Below, piece after piece: positions 38,198 through 47,497 of a stretch of DNA of 64,000 bases. The DNA is from Cystobacter fuscus DSM 2262. GTDB taxonomy: Bacteria; Myxococcota; Myxococcia; Myxococcales; Myxococcaceae. Positions within the stretch are counted from its first letter, which is position 1. Each line of letters starts with the position of its first letter. A program made the translations under genes and the position numbers. The notes beneath the pieces were generated by a model. That model was given only the letters and a program-made list of their open reading frames with translations, made no database searches and was not told the DNA's origin. The stretch covers positions 124,001-188,000 of the forward strand of contig NZ_ANAH02000066.1 of NCBI RefSeq assembly GCF_000335475.2. Direction: 5' to 3'.

Positions 38198-38607
38198 GTT
38201 GCTTCCAGCGCCCTCGGCACGTCACCTGCGCGTGTGGCGCGGAGGTGGCGGTGGGACCGAAGGGCCCCGTGCCCTGGCGCTGTGCGGAGTGCGTGTACAA
38301 GCACAAGCTCGCCCGGGCGCGCGGGGAGAAGCCGCCCTCTCGGCCCGCCCACCTGGTGGAAGCGGAGCGGAGCGACGAGCTCGGCCCCGCGCGCCCGCTG
38401 CTGGGTCTCACCGCGGCGGAGCTGAGCGCCTGGCGCCACCGGCGGATTGTCGAGCTGTACCAGCGCGAGCCGGAGCTCCCGGTAGACGCGCTCTGTGAGC
38501 GCTTCGCGGTGTCGAAACAGGAGGCGCTGGACGCACTCCGGCGGGCGGGCATTCGCGTCCAGGGCAACGGCCGCACCGGCCTGCCGGCGGGGCTTCCGGT
38601 CGGGTAA
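38194..38607 (+). CDS. Zinc-ribbon plus helix-turn-helix phage protein
   Basis: 137 residues. N-terminal Cys cluster (HVTCACGAEV ... PWRCAECVYKHKLARARG) looks like a short zinc ribbon. The C-terminal part (SAWRHRRIVELYQREPELPVDALCERFAVSKQEALDALRRAGIRV in overlapping view) is a plausible HTH. It overlaps the small membrane protein gene by four bases. A DNA-binding regulator is likely but not shown. Confidence 0.65.
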   Translation: MSCFQRPRHVTCACGAEVAVGPKGPVPWRCAECVYKHKLARARGEKPPSRPAHLVEAERSDELGPARPLLGLTAAELSAWRHRRIVELYQREPELPVDALCERFAVSKQEALDALRRAGIRVQGNGRTGLPAGLPVG

Positions 38608-38643
38608 TGGACGGAGCCTGGAGCGGCGAGGACAAGGGCCCGC

Positions 38644-39627
38644 ATGGCCTGTTTCGCCCGCCCCGCCCCTTCGCGCCCCTCTGCCCGCGCGTCTCCGCGC
38701 CCGGCGCTCGCCGCGGTCCCCAACCCTCCCGCGCAGCAGCCCTTCGCCTTCCTCGCCGAGGTGCCCCAGCGCGAGGTGCGGCGCCGCGAGCGCGCGCACC
38801 GGCCTCACCTGCGCGGCCGCACACCGCCACCGGCGGAGCCAGGTGCCCAGTTGGTGCTGCCCTTCCAACGGCCCTCCCGGGGCAGGGGGCTGCTCTCGGC
38901 CGAGCTGGCCGAGGCCATGGAGGGGGCGCTGCGCGACGCACGGGGCCAGCCGGAGGGCAGCCGCCGGCAGCGCGCCGCGGAGGAGAAGTTGCTGGGCCTC
39001 CTCTCGCCTTTCCTCGAGTCCGAGGCGCGCCGGGCCTGGGCGAGCCATGAGCGCACGTACCTCTCGCGGGCCGACTTGCTGCAGGAGGCGGCCCTGCGCG
39101 CGCAGAAGCTCTGGCGCGGCTTCACCCCGGGCAAGGCCGGGCCGGGCCGCACCCTGTACCCCGCGTACGTGGCCCAGGCGGTGCGCCAGCACCTGGGCAA
39201 CGTGCTCGCGGAGGGCCGGCTGGTGGGGCCCACCCACTGGGGGCGCAAGCTCGCTGCGCGCGCCCGGAAGCGCGTGGAGCGCGAGGAGGTGACGTACGAG
39301 GAGGCCCTGCACACCGAGGGCGCCGACGCGGCCACGGCCCTGGCGCTGGCCCAGGGCGCCACCCGGTGCGAGGAGCGCGAGGCCTCGGACGTGGCCGACG
39401 CTGGCGGCGAGCGCCTCGAGGAACTCGCCACCCAGGGCGCCGCGGTGGTCGCTCTCGAGCACCTCCCGCGTCGGCAGCGCCTGGCCGTGGGCGTTCCCCT
39501 GGGCCTCTGCACCCCGCGCCTCAACGACGCGCAGCTCGCGCGCCACCTGGGCTGCACGCTCGCCGAGTTGCACGAGGCGCGCGCCCAGGGGTTGGCGGCG
39601 CTGCGCGAGCACCTGGAGGCGGCCTGA
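38644..39627 (+). CDS. Sigma-70-like factor encoded by the prophage
   Basis: 327 residues. The central part fits sigma region 2 (YLSRADLLQEAALRAQKLWRGFTPG, then LYPAYVAQAVRQHLGNVLAEG) followed by a region-3-like start (LVGPTHWGRKLAARARKRV). The C-terminal part fits region 4 (ALEHLPRRQRLAVGVPLGL ... LNDAQLARHLGCTLAELHEARAQGLAALREHL). The first about 80 residues are Pro/Arg-rich and low complexity. Divergent sigma factors of this kind are known from phages; here it ends the early operon, an apt place for a late-gene activator. It starts 36 bases after the previous stop in the same frame. Confidence 0.7.
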   Translation: MACFARPAPSRPSARASPRPALAAVPNPPAQQPFAFLAEVPQREVRRRERAHRPHLRGRTPPPAEPGAQLVLPFQRPSRGRGLLSAELAEAMEGALRDARGQPEGSRRQRAAEEKLLGLLSPFLESEARRAWASHERTYLSRADLLQEAALRAQKLWRGFTPGKAGPGRTLYPAYVAQAVRQHLGNVLAEGRLVGPTHWGRKLAARARKRVEREEVTYEEALHTEGADAATALALAQGATRCEEREASDVADAGGERLEELATQGAAVVALEHLPRRQRLAVGVPLGLCTPRLNDAQLARHLGCTLAELHEARAQGLAALREHLEAA

Positions 39628-39628
39628 C

Positions 39629-39913
39629 GTGCCGATCATCACCACGAAGAAGGCCGGCACCTGCCGGGCCTGCGGGGGCCTCGTCCGCAAGGGCGAGGAG
39701 GCGGACTTCTCCGCGGAGATGGGCCTCTCGCACGTGGAGCCCCAGTGCTCGAGCGGCCCGGTGCGATTTCGTCCCAACGCGCGAGCGGCCCGGTGCGCGT
39801 GCGACACCTGGGTGAAGGCGGGCGAGGGGCGCCTGCGCCTCGTCTCGGACGCGGGCGCCCAGGGCGGGGGCAAGCGCTGGGCGGTGGACTGCCCCGCGTG
39901 TGTCGTCCGCTGA
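39629..39913 (+). CDS. Small Cys-rich zinc-binding protein
   Basis: 94 residues, GTG start one base after the sigma-like gene stop. Pattern: TCRACGGLVRKGEEADF, CACDTWVKAGEG, WAVDCPACVVR, with Cys pairs in each, so a compact treble-clef or zinc-ribbon fold is likely. Function unknown. It is the last gene of the early operon. Confidence 0.65.
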   Translation: MPIITTKKAGTCRACGGLVRKGEEADFSAEMGLSHVEPQCSSGPVRFRPNARAARCACDTWVKAGEGRLRLVSDAGAQGGGKRWAVDCPACVVR

Positions 39914-40032
39914 CGTCCTAGCAGTGGACGTGGATCAGGATGCTCTCTGGGTCGCCCGCCGATCACTCCACAGGCGACTCATAGACGAGCCCTCTGGCCC
40001 TTAGCAGCAAGGTCAAGTAGCATCGTGCTTTG

Positions 40033-41073
40033 ATGCCGAACAAAGAAGAGATCGACCAACTGTTCCAGGCGCTTGTTGTTAACGGCCTTGAGTTCATTGA
40101 GCGTTCAGCGGGAGAGCTTGAAGAGGATCCGAAATTCTCTATTGCGCACTTCGCGACGGGTCTCGAACTGCTACTCAAGGCCAGGCTCTTTGCTGAGCAT
40201 TGGAGTCTCACGGCCAGCGATCCCCATGCTTGTACTTGGTCAGGACTCAAGGGCGGTAGTGTAAATACGGTCCAGGCGTCGGCGTTGTGCTCAGTCATCA
40301 CGAGCAAGACGGGTACGTCGCTTCAGCACTCAAAGGATGCGTTTAAGGCCGTATTCGAGCACAGGAATAAAGCGCTTCATTGGATTCCGCCAGGCGACAC
40401 CAGGCAGGTCGCGGCCGAGCAGTGTCGCGCTTGGTATCTCCTTCATCAATTGCTCACTGTGACGTGGTCGGGGCATTTTGCTCGATTCGGTGAACGGATC
40501 CATAACGTCGACAGGCGCCTGCTCGTATATGCCACATATCTTGGAGCGAAATACAAGGAGCTTGAGGATGAGTTGAGAGAGCCGAGGGCAAGAGGGGCCC
40601 TGATCAAATGTCCGGCGTGTGGCTTTGTGTCGGGGGTGATTGACAATCTGGAAGTGAGAATTTCTATGTTTGCGTGCCTAGTGTGCCACGCGGAGGCGGC
40701 GGCAGGGCGGTTTTTGTGCTCGCAGTGGCATGCATTGGACGGCCCACCAAAGGAGTGTTCTTGCTTCGAGATTCACAGTCGACAGCAGCTCCTAGATGAA
40801 TTGGATCCCGCCAGCCTGATGAGCCCCGAGGAGCAAGCCGATGCTGGTCAGACACTTTATAGCTGCGGGGTGTGTCTCGCCCAGCAAACCGTTGTTCCCG
40901 TGGAGGACTTGGATGGTTCGGATATGCATGCTTGTGTCGGTTGCGGCGCCCAGTTCAAGGGTGCTGTCGGTGGGCATTGCGCGCGCTGCTATGAATTGTG
41001 GATGAGTTACGACACGGAGGGTTCGGAGCTTCATGGCTGCCCTCTCTGTAGTGGGCGCTATGGCGATGACTAA
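40033..41073 (+). CDS. HEPN-motif protein with six C-terminal CxxC pairs (candidate defence ribonuclease)
   Basis: 346 residues, visibly lower in GC than its neighbours. The N-terminal about 180 residues are helical; FSIAHFATGLELLLKARLFAEHW and FEHRNKALHW (Arg111-x4-His116) match the HEPN fold and its RNxxxH catalytic motif found in toxin and abortive-infection ribonucleases. The C-terminal half has Cys pairs at about 193/196, 215/218, 278/281, 301/304, 316/319 and 336/339, probably three zinc ribbons. It lies alone between the end of the early operon and the convergent late operon, a typical place for cargo genes. It could also be a nutritional or regulatory gene; the HEPN call is from motif only. 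Confidence 0.55.
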   Translation: MPNKEEIDQLFQALVVNGLEFIERSAGELEEDPKFSIAHFATGLELLLKARLFAEHWSLTASDPHACTWSGLKGGSVNTVQASALCSVITSKTGTSLQHSKDAFKAVFEHRNKALHWIPPGDTRQVAAEQCRAWYLLHQLLTVTWSGHFARFGERIHNVDRRLLVYATYLGAKYKELEDELREPRARGALIKCPACGFVSGVIDNLEVRISMFACLVCHAEAAAGRFLCSQWHALDGPPKECSCFEIHSRQQLLDELDPASLMSPEEQADAGQTLYSCGVCLAQQTVVPVEDLDGSDMHACVGCGAQFKGAVGGHCARCYELWMSYDTEGSELHGCPLCSGRYGDD

Positions 41074-41117
41074 GCCTGCTGAAATACCATGTGAGGAGAT
41101 GGAACGGCTTGCGCTGA

Positions 41118-43562
41118 TCAGCTGACGGGCTGGAAGCGGAAGCCGTCCAGGGACACCTCCGAGTTGGCCGCGGCATTCTCCACCGCCACCTCGCCGCTGG
41201 GGTAGACGTTGACGCTGAGCAGCCGACTCCCATCGTGGGTGCGAAAGGTCAGCACCCTGTCCGACTTGTAGCCTGGGGGGAGGATGAAGACTGTCGAGTC
41301 CGAGGACGGCCCCGAGGAGGGGGCGACCATCGCCCCGGTGAGCTCCACCTCGCCCAGGGTGTCCAGCCGGTAGCGCGCCGGCCGGCCCACCCGAGGGGCC
41401 CAGCCGTTGTAGTAGTCGGTGAGGTTGCCGCCCAGCACGGGGTGGCGCACCGTCGCCCACGCGGCCTGCACGGTGAGAGCAGGCTCCACCGTCACCGAGT
41501 CCACCCAGAGGCTCCTGCCGCTGATGCTTGAGCCGGTGCCCACCTCCACGCGTGCGTAGCGGGCCTGGACGGGCACGGTGACGTAGCCGGAGAGCGTCCG
41601 CCACGTGCCGCCGGAGAGCGCCTCGGCCCCCACGTTGGTGGTGCCCACGGAGGAGAAGGCGGCGTTGAGCCAGGTGACGTAGAGGCCCGCGCTCACGCCG
41701 CTCTCCTGGGGGTAGAAGAGAGCCTTCACGGCGAGGCGCTCCCCGGCCCGGGCCACGAAGGGCTGCAGCCCCAGGCGCGTCCCTCCCGTCCGGGCCACCA
41801 GGCGCAGCGAGCGCGCGCCGGAGTAGGTGAGCGAGGTGTCCCCGAAGGCGTCCACGCCCCAGGTGCCCTGCAGCATGGCGCACCCGTCCGGCGGCGCGGC
41901 TGCGTCCAGGTGGGCTTCGAAGTCTCCGTTGAGGGGCAGGGCGCCGTAGGTGACGCTGGGCAGGAATGTCCCCGGGTAGAGGTAGCGGGGCGACAGCGTC
42001 ACCTCCGCCGAGGCCGGGCCCACGTTGCCCTTCTTGTCCCGGCTGCGCACACGCGCGTAGTAGGTGACGCCCGGGGGCAGGGCGGTCAAATCAAAGCGCG
42101 TGGAGCTGCTCACGGCCTTGAGGCTGGCGCTGGAGAGGACGAAGCCCGGCGTGGCGCCCATGTGCAGCTCGAAGCTGTCCGCGGTGGGGCCGGTGGTGCC
42201 GTCCGGGGCGGTGAAGAGCAGCACGGCACCGGTGGAGGCGTTGGTGACGGCGAGCCCCGAGGGCGCGGCCGGGCCGGTGAAGGTGGGGGCAGGGGCCACG
42301 CCGGGCCGGGCCTCGAGTCCCAACCAGGCCCGCGGGCTGAGGCTCGGCTTGCCGAGCAGCTGCATGCGCGTGGTGCCACCGCTGGCGGAGAGGGAATGGG
42401 TTACCTGCCGCACCGCGAGCGTCTGGGCGTCGACGAAGTGCACCCCGTTGGGGGCGAGGCGCGCCAGGTCGGCCAGCTCGAGCCCGGGGTGCAGCGCCAC
42501 CTCCACGCTCACCCCGAGCGAGGCCGAGGACAAGTCCGCGAGGGCCGCGTCGGCCAGGCGCCCGGCGGCCGCCTGGGAGCGGATGTTCGAGGTTGCCCCC
42601 TCGGCCACGCGCATGAAGCGCGGCACCATGGAGCCATCCGGCGCGCGGTACCCGTAGCGAGCGGTGGCGGCCGCGTCCTCGCGCACCACCGTCTTGCGCT
42701 TGGGCTGGCCCGTCACGTCCAAGTCGCTCGCGTCCGAGTACACCACCTCCACGAGCGTCCGCACGTCCGCGAGGGAGGTGGAGAGCCCGCCGATCTCCTT
42801 GTAGTCCTTCGGGCCCCACTCCCACACGGGCTCGCTGGCGCTCCTGTCGGGCACCCACAACCACAGGCCCCAGTCCCCGGTGTCCGGGCGCAGCTTCCAG
42901 CGGCACTCGGCGCCGCGAGCGGTGGCGAGCTTCGCGAGGGCGTCCGCCACGGGCTCCACGGCCTGGTTGTAGGGGCCCAAGTCCCAGGCCAAGTCGGTTG
43001 GCACGTAGAGGCCGAAGGCGGACAGGTGCGAGTCATTGAGAATGGACTGGCACACCGTCTGGAGGGGCGTGCCGGCGGTGCTGCCGTACTGGCGCTCCTG
43101 GCGCAACCACACGTCCTGCAGCACGCCGGCGAAGTCCCGGCCCTTGAAGGTGAGCACCGCGTCGCCCGCGTCCACGTCGTCCACCCTCCCGTAGAAGAGG
43201 GGCAGCCAGTCCCCGGGGCCGGGCTCGCAGCCCAGCGGGGCGAGGCCCACCTCCACCCGGAAGGTGCGTCCCGCGTCCAGCAGCGGGGAGTAGGCGCCGG
43301 CGAGGTTGTTGGCGCGCGAGTCCGTCACCAGGGGCGCGAGGGAGAGGCCGTTCACCTCGCGCAGCACGCGCACCGTCGCCTGCGCCACGGGGCTGTCCAG
43401 GGACTCGTCCACGTCCACTCCCTCGAGGAAGTCCCGCTCGAAGAGGGCGGAGAGGTTGTGCCAGGTGGTGCCGTCCGGGCCGAGCACGCGGACGCGGCCC
43501 CGGACGGAGTAGCCGGCGGGGCAGGAGAGCAGGCGAAGCTGGGAAGGGGAGAGTGGGCGCAT
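41118..43562 (-). CDS. Phage tail tip / central fibre-type protein with fibronectin III-like domain
   Basis: 814 residues. The N-terminal about 430 residues (FERDFLEGVDVDESLDSPVA; LFYGRVDDVDAGDAVLTFKGRDFAGVLQDVWLRQERQYG) look like a tail hub or gp27-like module. About 440-540 resembles a fibronectin III domain (APSGLAVTNASTGAVLLFTAPDG ... YYARVRSRDKKGNVGPASAEV). The rest is carbohydrate-binding-module-like (YSGARSLRLVARTGGTRLGLQPF). It is the last late gene, as expected for a host-recognition tip protein. A variant of the start-associated element precedes the ATG at 7 bases. Confidence 0.75.
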   Translation of the reverse strand: MRPLSPSQLRLLSCPAGYSVRGRVRVLGPDGTTWHNLSALFERDFLEGVDVDESLDSPVAQATVRVLREVNGLSLAPLVTDSRANNLAGAYSPLLDAGRTFRVEVGLAPLGCEPGPGDWLPLFYGRVDDVDAGDAVLTFKGRDFAGVLQDVWLRQERQYGSTAGTPLQTVCQSILNDSHLSAFGLYVPTDLAWDLGPYNQAVEPVADALAKLATARGAECRWKLRPDTGDWGLWLWVPDRSASEPVWEWGPKDYKEIGGLSTSLADVRTLVEVVYSDASDLDVTGQPKRKTVVREDAAATARYGYRAPDGSMVPRFMRVAEGATSNIRSQAAAGRLADAALADLSSASLGVSVEVALHPGLELADLARLAPNGVHFVDAQTLAVRQVTHSLSASGGTTRMQLLGKPSLSPRAWLGLEARPGVAPAPTFTGPAAPSGLAVTNASTGAVLLFTAPDGTTGPTADSFELHMGATPGFVLSSASLKAVSSSTRFDLTALPPGVTYYARVRSRDKKGNVGPASAEVTLSPRYLYPGTFLPSVTYGALPLNGDFEAHLDAAAPPDGCAMLQGTWGVDAFGDTSLTYSGARSLRLVARTGGTRLGLQPFVARAGERLAVKALFYPQESGVSAGLYVTWLNAAFSSVGTTNVGAEALSGGTWRTLSGYVTVPVQARYARVEVGTGSSISGRSLWVDSVTVEPALTVQAAWATVRHPVLGGNLTDYYNGWAPRVGRPARYRLDTLGEVELTGAMVAPSSGPSSDSTVFILPPGYKSDRVLTFRTHDGSRLLSVNVYPSGEVAVENAAANSEVSLDGFRFQPVS

Positions 43563-43578
43563 GCCCGGGAGAAGGGCC
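43563..43578 (-). promoter_or_regulatory. Start-associated element, tail-tip gene (variant)
   Basis: GGCCCTTCT then 7 bases (CCCGGGC) before ATG. It differs from the consensus by one base and by a spacer of 7 instead of 8; GCCC can pair with GGGC. Confidence 0.5.
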
Positions 43579-43582
43579 GCTC

Positions 43583-44383
43583 TCAGGTGCCGTGCAGGGA
43601 GAAGTCGAAGGACTCCCCCACGGTGGTGAGGAGCGCCTCGGTGCGCCCGGTGCCGGCCTTGCCCAGCATGAGCTGCCCCTGGGCGGGGAAGCGGGGCCCC
43701 TGGGCCACCACGTACGGCAGGGCGGGCCAGCCGCGCGCACTGTGCCAGGCGTACAGGTGGGGCACCCACGCCGAGGGCACCGAGTAGGGCAGGGCCACCA
43801 CGTCGTCGAAGTGGGTGGCCACGCCCTGCATGCCCATGTCCCCCAGCACGAGGTAGCCGTCTTGGGCCTGGGCGAAGGGGTAGCCCCCGCTCGCGTTCGC
43901 GCGCTGGCCGTCGACGTGGAGGGACGGCCCGCCGGCGGCGTAGAGGATGTGCCGCCAGGGCCCCGCGCCCTCGCGCACCCAGCCCATGAAGGTGCCCCCC
44001 TCGCCCTCGTACCCCTGGGTGCCCACGTTCCACCCCACCACGGAGCTGGGAGCGACGCTCAGGCAGGCGCTGCCGTGCCTCGCGCCCACGGTGGAGCGGG
44101 TGGCGCCCGTGGCGCTGAGCGGCGCGAGCTCGCGCGAGGTGTACAGGTACCCCGCGGTGTCCTCGAAGGTGAGCACGTGCCCCGCGCCCTCCACGAGGCC
44201 TCGCATCGCCACCGCCTCCGGCAGGGAGAGCAGCCCGCTGGTGAAGCGGAAGTCCATCTTCTTCACCCGGCCGGTGTCACGCGGCCAGCCGTTGAAGCTG
44301 CGCGCCACCTCGCCGAGCGTCACCGGCTCCCACTCCGAGGCGGTGCACTCCACTGGCACCCCGTTGACTCGCAGGAGGGCCAT
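43583..44383 (-). CDS. Phage minor tail protein (distal tail-like)
   Basis: 266 residues. MALLRVNGVPVECTASEWEPV followed by about 240 residues containing a LamG/jelly-roll-like segment (GWVREGAGPWRHILYAAGGPSLHVDGQRANASGG). Located between tape measure and tip, the usual place for a distal tail protein. The start overlaps the tape measure stop (TAATG), so it is translationally coupled. Confidence 0.65.
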   Translation of the reverse strand: MALLRVNGVPVECTASEWEPVTLGEVARSFNGWPRDTGRVKKMDFRFTSGLLSLPEAVAMRGLVEGAGHVLTFEDTAGYLYTSRELAPLSATGATRSTVGARHGSACLSVAPSSVVGWNVGTQGYEGEGGTFMGWVREGAGPWRHILYAAGGPSLHVDGQRANASGGYPFAQAQDGYLVLGDMGMQGVATHFDDVVALPYSVPSAWVPHLYAWHSARGWPALPYVVAQGPRFPAQGQLMLGKAGTGRTEALLTTVGESFDFSLHGT

Positions 44384-47058
44384 TACCCGCCCTCCACCGC
44401 GTACCGGCCCGGGCCCGCGCGGGTGCCCCGGTTGCGGAAGGAGAGGTTGTTCAAGTGCTGCTCGAGCTTGGCGAGCGCGCGGCCCGTGTCCTCCCCGGAG
44501 ACGTTGACCGTGCCGATGGAGATGCCCGGGGCGGCCGTCTGCGCGGGCGCGGCCTGGGCGGAGCTCGGCGCTACGCCAGCCGGCAGCAGGGGCGAAGTGC
44601 GCGCGTCCTGGGAGTCGAAGCGCCGCTGGGCCACGCGCCACGCCGCCGGCACGTTGGTGAGGCTCTCCGTCGCCTCCTGCAGCGCCTTCGTGTTCTTGAT
44701 GGTGGCCGCCGTCTCCGCCGCCTTCGCGCGGGCCTGCTCGTAGGTGAGGTTGAGCAACTCCTCCTGGGAGCGCTTCAGCGCGTCCCGATCCACCTTCACG
44801 GCCTCCAACTCGTCGGCCACCTTGTTGAGCCCGTCGAGGAAAGGCAGGTGCGCGAGCCCGCGGAGCACCCACTGCACGCCCTCCACGACGCCATTCCAGA
44901 GCCAGCTGATGCCCCGGGCCACGCCCAGCACGCCCACGCCGAGGTACTTGATGCCCTCGAAGAGCATGCGCAGCCCCGTGTCCACGATGAGCTTCATGGG
45001 CATGGCGACGAGCTGGAGCGCCCCAGCGAACATCTGCAACAGGGGTTCCAGCACCTGGAGCACCTCGCCAATGACATAGAAGACGGGCACCAACGGCTCG
45101 AGCAACTGCCCGATGAACGAGAAGACCGGGCCGAGTGCGTTTGCGATGATCGGCACCAGGCGCAGCACCGACGCGACCAGGGGCTGGAGTGGCACGAGGA
45201 AGGAACCCAACGCGTCCGCCACGAGCTGGATGGTGTTGTTCACCATCTCGATGATCTGGGAGAAGCCCTCGGACTGGGTGAGCAAGTCTAGCCCCACCGC
45301 CGCCACCGCGCCCATGGGGCCGCCCATCATGGCTCCCTGCTGGGCCGACTGCACGAGGCCTTGGAGGCTGCCGGTGCGCGAGGCGAGGTTGGACACCAGG
45401 GCCTCCCGGGCCTCTTCCATGGCCTCCGCGAGGCGCAGGGCCTCGTCCCGCGAGGCACGCCAGGCCTCCACGGCCTGCTCGGCCTCGGCCGCCTGGGCGC
45501 GCCGCGCTTCCTCTGCGGCCTCCAGACTGGCTTCTGCTTGCAGTTGGGCCGCCTCGCTCGCCTCCTGCGCCTCCTCCTCCACTTGGCGCAATGTCTCCTC
45601 GAGGGCGGCCGCCTCCGCCGCGAGCGCCTTGTTCGCCGCCGCCGCGTCCTCGTAGAGCGCCTGGCGCAGGCTGGCGTCCTGCTTCTTCAGCCAGTCCTCG
45701 TACCGCGCGGCCGCCGCCTCCTGGTCGACGGGTGAGCCGACGGAGGAGGCGTCCCCCACCTTGGGCATGAAGCCCTCGACCCAGCTCGAGAGCTGGTCCT
45801 TCAGTCCGGAGAGCCCCGTGTCCCGAAGGACGTCCTTCACTCCGCCGACGCTCTCGCGCAGCCCGTATCCGATGGCCTCCCCCGTCTCCTTGCCGATGCT
45901 CTTGAGCACAGCCCCCGCACTGGCGAGCTTCTGCCGGGCTGCGTCCACCACGGGGGAGACCTGACCGACAATGGCTTTCACCATGCCCGCGCCGGACAGC
46001 TTCTGGACCTGGGCGAGGTTGTCCGCCCACGTGTCCCGTTTCGCCTTCCGAGCAACCTCCTCGGCGAACGCAGCCACGGCGCGCACCTTGGCGGCGAGCA
46101 CCTCAAGGAATGCGGAGGCCAGTCCCAGGGCGAACTCCATGAAGGCGTCGAAGATCCCGGTGAAGGTGTCCTTCACCTGCAGGGCCAGTCCCCTCACGGA
46201 CTCACCCACCCCCGAGAGCACCTCCTTCAGGCCCGCGCCGCCCTGGTTCCAGGCCCGGTAGAGGGAGCCCGCAAGGAGCACCAGGCCCGCGACGGCGGCG
46301 GTGATCGCCAGCACGGGGGCGCCCACCGCGAGGATGTTGGGCAGCATGGCCCGGAACGCCGTCCCAAGCCCGCCCGCTTGCCCCGGCAGCGCCCGGAGGT
46401 TGGCGGCGAACGTGCGCAGCGACGCCGTCACGGACGCGAAGACGTCGCCCATGCTCGCCTGTTTCAAGTAGACGAGCTGCCAGCCCAGACGGGTGAGTAG
46501 CGGGCCGACGCCCTTGAGTCCCGTGGCTAGGACGCCCAATCCGCCATTGAGCGACCGCAGTCCCCGCGCGAGCACCACGGTGCCCTCGAAGAGGGACTTG
46601 GTGAAGAGCAGCGCCCGCGACGTGGCGAGACCGGCCGCTCCGACGATCGCGCTATACCGGACGAAGGAGACGAGTTGCTGCTTCTGCTCGGCGCCCAGCC
46701 CGCGCCAGGTTGCGGTCAGGGTACGCACGCCCTCGGTGAGCTCGCGCACGAGTGGCACGAAGACCGCGCCCACCTCGGACGAGAGCTGGAGCATGGACGC
46801 CTTGAGGTCGTCTGCTGCCTTCTTCGCCACTTCGTTGGACTCGGCCGCGCCGGCCACCGCCGCGCCGGCCACCGCCGCGACCGAGAGCAACCCCTCCGAG
46901 AAGTCGCCCAGGGCGGCGGCGGCCTTGGACATGGCGCCCTCGATGGCGTCGGCGGCCTCCTCCACGCTCTCGAGCAACTCGTCGATGCCCTTGGTGAACT
47001 CATTCAGTGAGGCGCTGACCGCCACGAAGACGTCGCCGACCTTCAGTGCTCCGCTCAT
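44383..47058 (-). CDS. Tail tape measure protein
   Basis: 891 residues, the largest late gene product. Long coiled-coil stretches (EELLNLTYEQARAKAAETAATIK; EEALRQ-type Glu/Ala heptads around 470-560) with several hydrophobic segments (VLAITAAVAGLVLLAGSLYR; LVASVLRLVPIIANALGPVF) are typical of tape measures. Gene order (chaperone, tape measure, distal tail) supports it. The length predicts a tail of roughly 130 nm by the usual 0.15 nm per residue rule. A start-associated element lies just upstream. Confidence 0.92.
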   Translation of the reverse strand: MSGALKVGDVFVAVSASLNEFTKGIDELLESVEEAADAIEGAMSKAAAALGDFSEGLLSVAAVAGAAVAGAAESNEVAKKAADDLKASMLQLSSEVGAVFVPLVRELTEGVRTLTATWRGLGAEQKQQLVSFVRYSAIVGAAGLATSRALLFTKSLFEGTVVLARGLRSLNGGLGVLATGLKGVGPLLTRLGWQLVYLKQASMGDVFASVTASLRTFAANLRALPGQAGGLGTAFRAMLPNILAVGAPVLAITAAVAGLVLLAGSLYRAWNQGGAGLKEVLSGVGESVRGLALQVKDTFTGIFDAFMEFALGLASAFLEVLAAKVRAVAAFAEEVARKAKRDTWADNLAQVQKLSGAGMVKAIVGQVSPVVDAARQKLASAGAVLKSIGKETGEAIGYGLRESVGGVKDVLRDTGLSGLKDQLSSWVEGFMPKVGDASSVGSPVDQEAAAARYEDWLKKQDASLRQALYEDAAAANKALAAEAAALEETLRQVEEEAQEASEAAQLQAEASLEAAEEARRAQAAEAEQAVEAWRASRDEALRLAEAMEEAREALVSNLASRTGSLQGLVQSAQQGAMMGGPMGAVAAVGLDLLTQSEGFSQIIEMVNNTIQLVADALGSFLVPLQPLVASVLRLVPIIANALGPVFSFIGQLLEPLVPVFYVIGEVLQVLEPLLQMFAGALQLVAMPMKLIVDTGLRMLFEGIKYLGVGVLGVARGISWLWNGVVEGVQWVLRGLAHLPFLDGLNKVADELEAVKVDRDALKRSQEELLNLTYEQARAKAAETAATIKNTKALQEATESLTNVPAAWRVAQRRFDSQDARTSPLLPAGVAPSSAQAAPAQTAAPGISIGTVNVSGEDTGRALAKLEQHLNNLSFRNRGTRAGPGRYAVEGG

Positions 47059-47075
47059 GCACCCCTAGAAGGGGT
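47059..47075 (-). promoter_or_regulatory. Start-associated element, tape measure gene
   Basis: ACCCCTTCT then AGGGGTGC before ATG. The first base of the usual GCCCC is A, and the downstream arm has the complementary change, giving a perfect 7-bp stem CACCCCT/AGGGGTG with loop TCT. Confidence 0.6.
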
Positions 47076-47082
47076 GAACGGG

Positions 47083-47436
47083 CTACTTCAACGCGGCGAT
47101 CAGCTTCTGCCGGTCGGCATCCGCACCACCCCAGATGCTGAAGACGACGTGCCCCTTGGGCACCAACGTCTCGCCTCCCGGCATCTCGTCCATGGCCTTG
47201 CGCCACGTCTCCGCGGCTTCGGGCGTGTTGAATTGCGTAATGCCAATTTTGATCTCTCCAGACTTGTAGTCGTAGGACCGAGGGGCGACGATCTGGTCCG
47301 TGTCCTCCTTCTTGTCCGTCAGGACCACTCCACGCGCCTGGGCGAAGGACTCAGCCTCTTCGATGGTGGCGAGCCCCGGCTTGGAGCAGGCGGAGACGGA
47401 CAGAAGGACGGCGACGGCGGCGAGCGTTCGGATCAT
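47083..47436 (-). CDS. Prophage lipoprotein between tail chaperone and tape measure
   Basis: 117 residues from ATG at 47436 (GGGGGG upstream). Lipobox LLSVSAC after a short signal peptide; the mature part (about 98 residues) has no recognised family (QIVAPRSYDYKSGEIKIGI). It interrupts the usual chaperone-tape measure neighbourhood. Prophage lipoproteins can block superinfection, but nothing in the sequence proves this. Confidence 0.7.
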   Translation of the reverse strand: MIRTLAAVAVLLSVSACSKPGLATIEEAESFAQARGVVLTDKKEDTDQIVAPRSYDYKSGEIKIGITQFNTPEAAETWRKAMDEMPGGETLVPKGHVVFSIWGGADADRQKLIAALK

Positions 47437-47497
47437 CCCCCCAGCCTCGCGCACCCGCCCGTCCCCGCCAAGTCACGAGGTTGGCGGGGCGGAAGGG

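Noticed and set aside
41910-43787. 625-codon plus-strand open frame over the tail-tip gene
   Set aside because: Gly/Arg/His-rich shadow of the minus-strand tail gene, which has a tail-tip location and recognisable fibronectin-like sequence.
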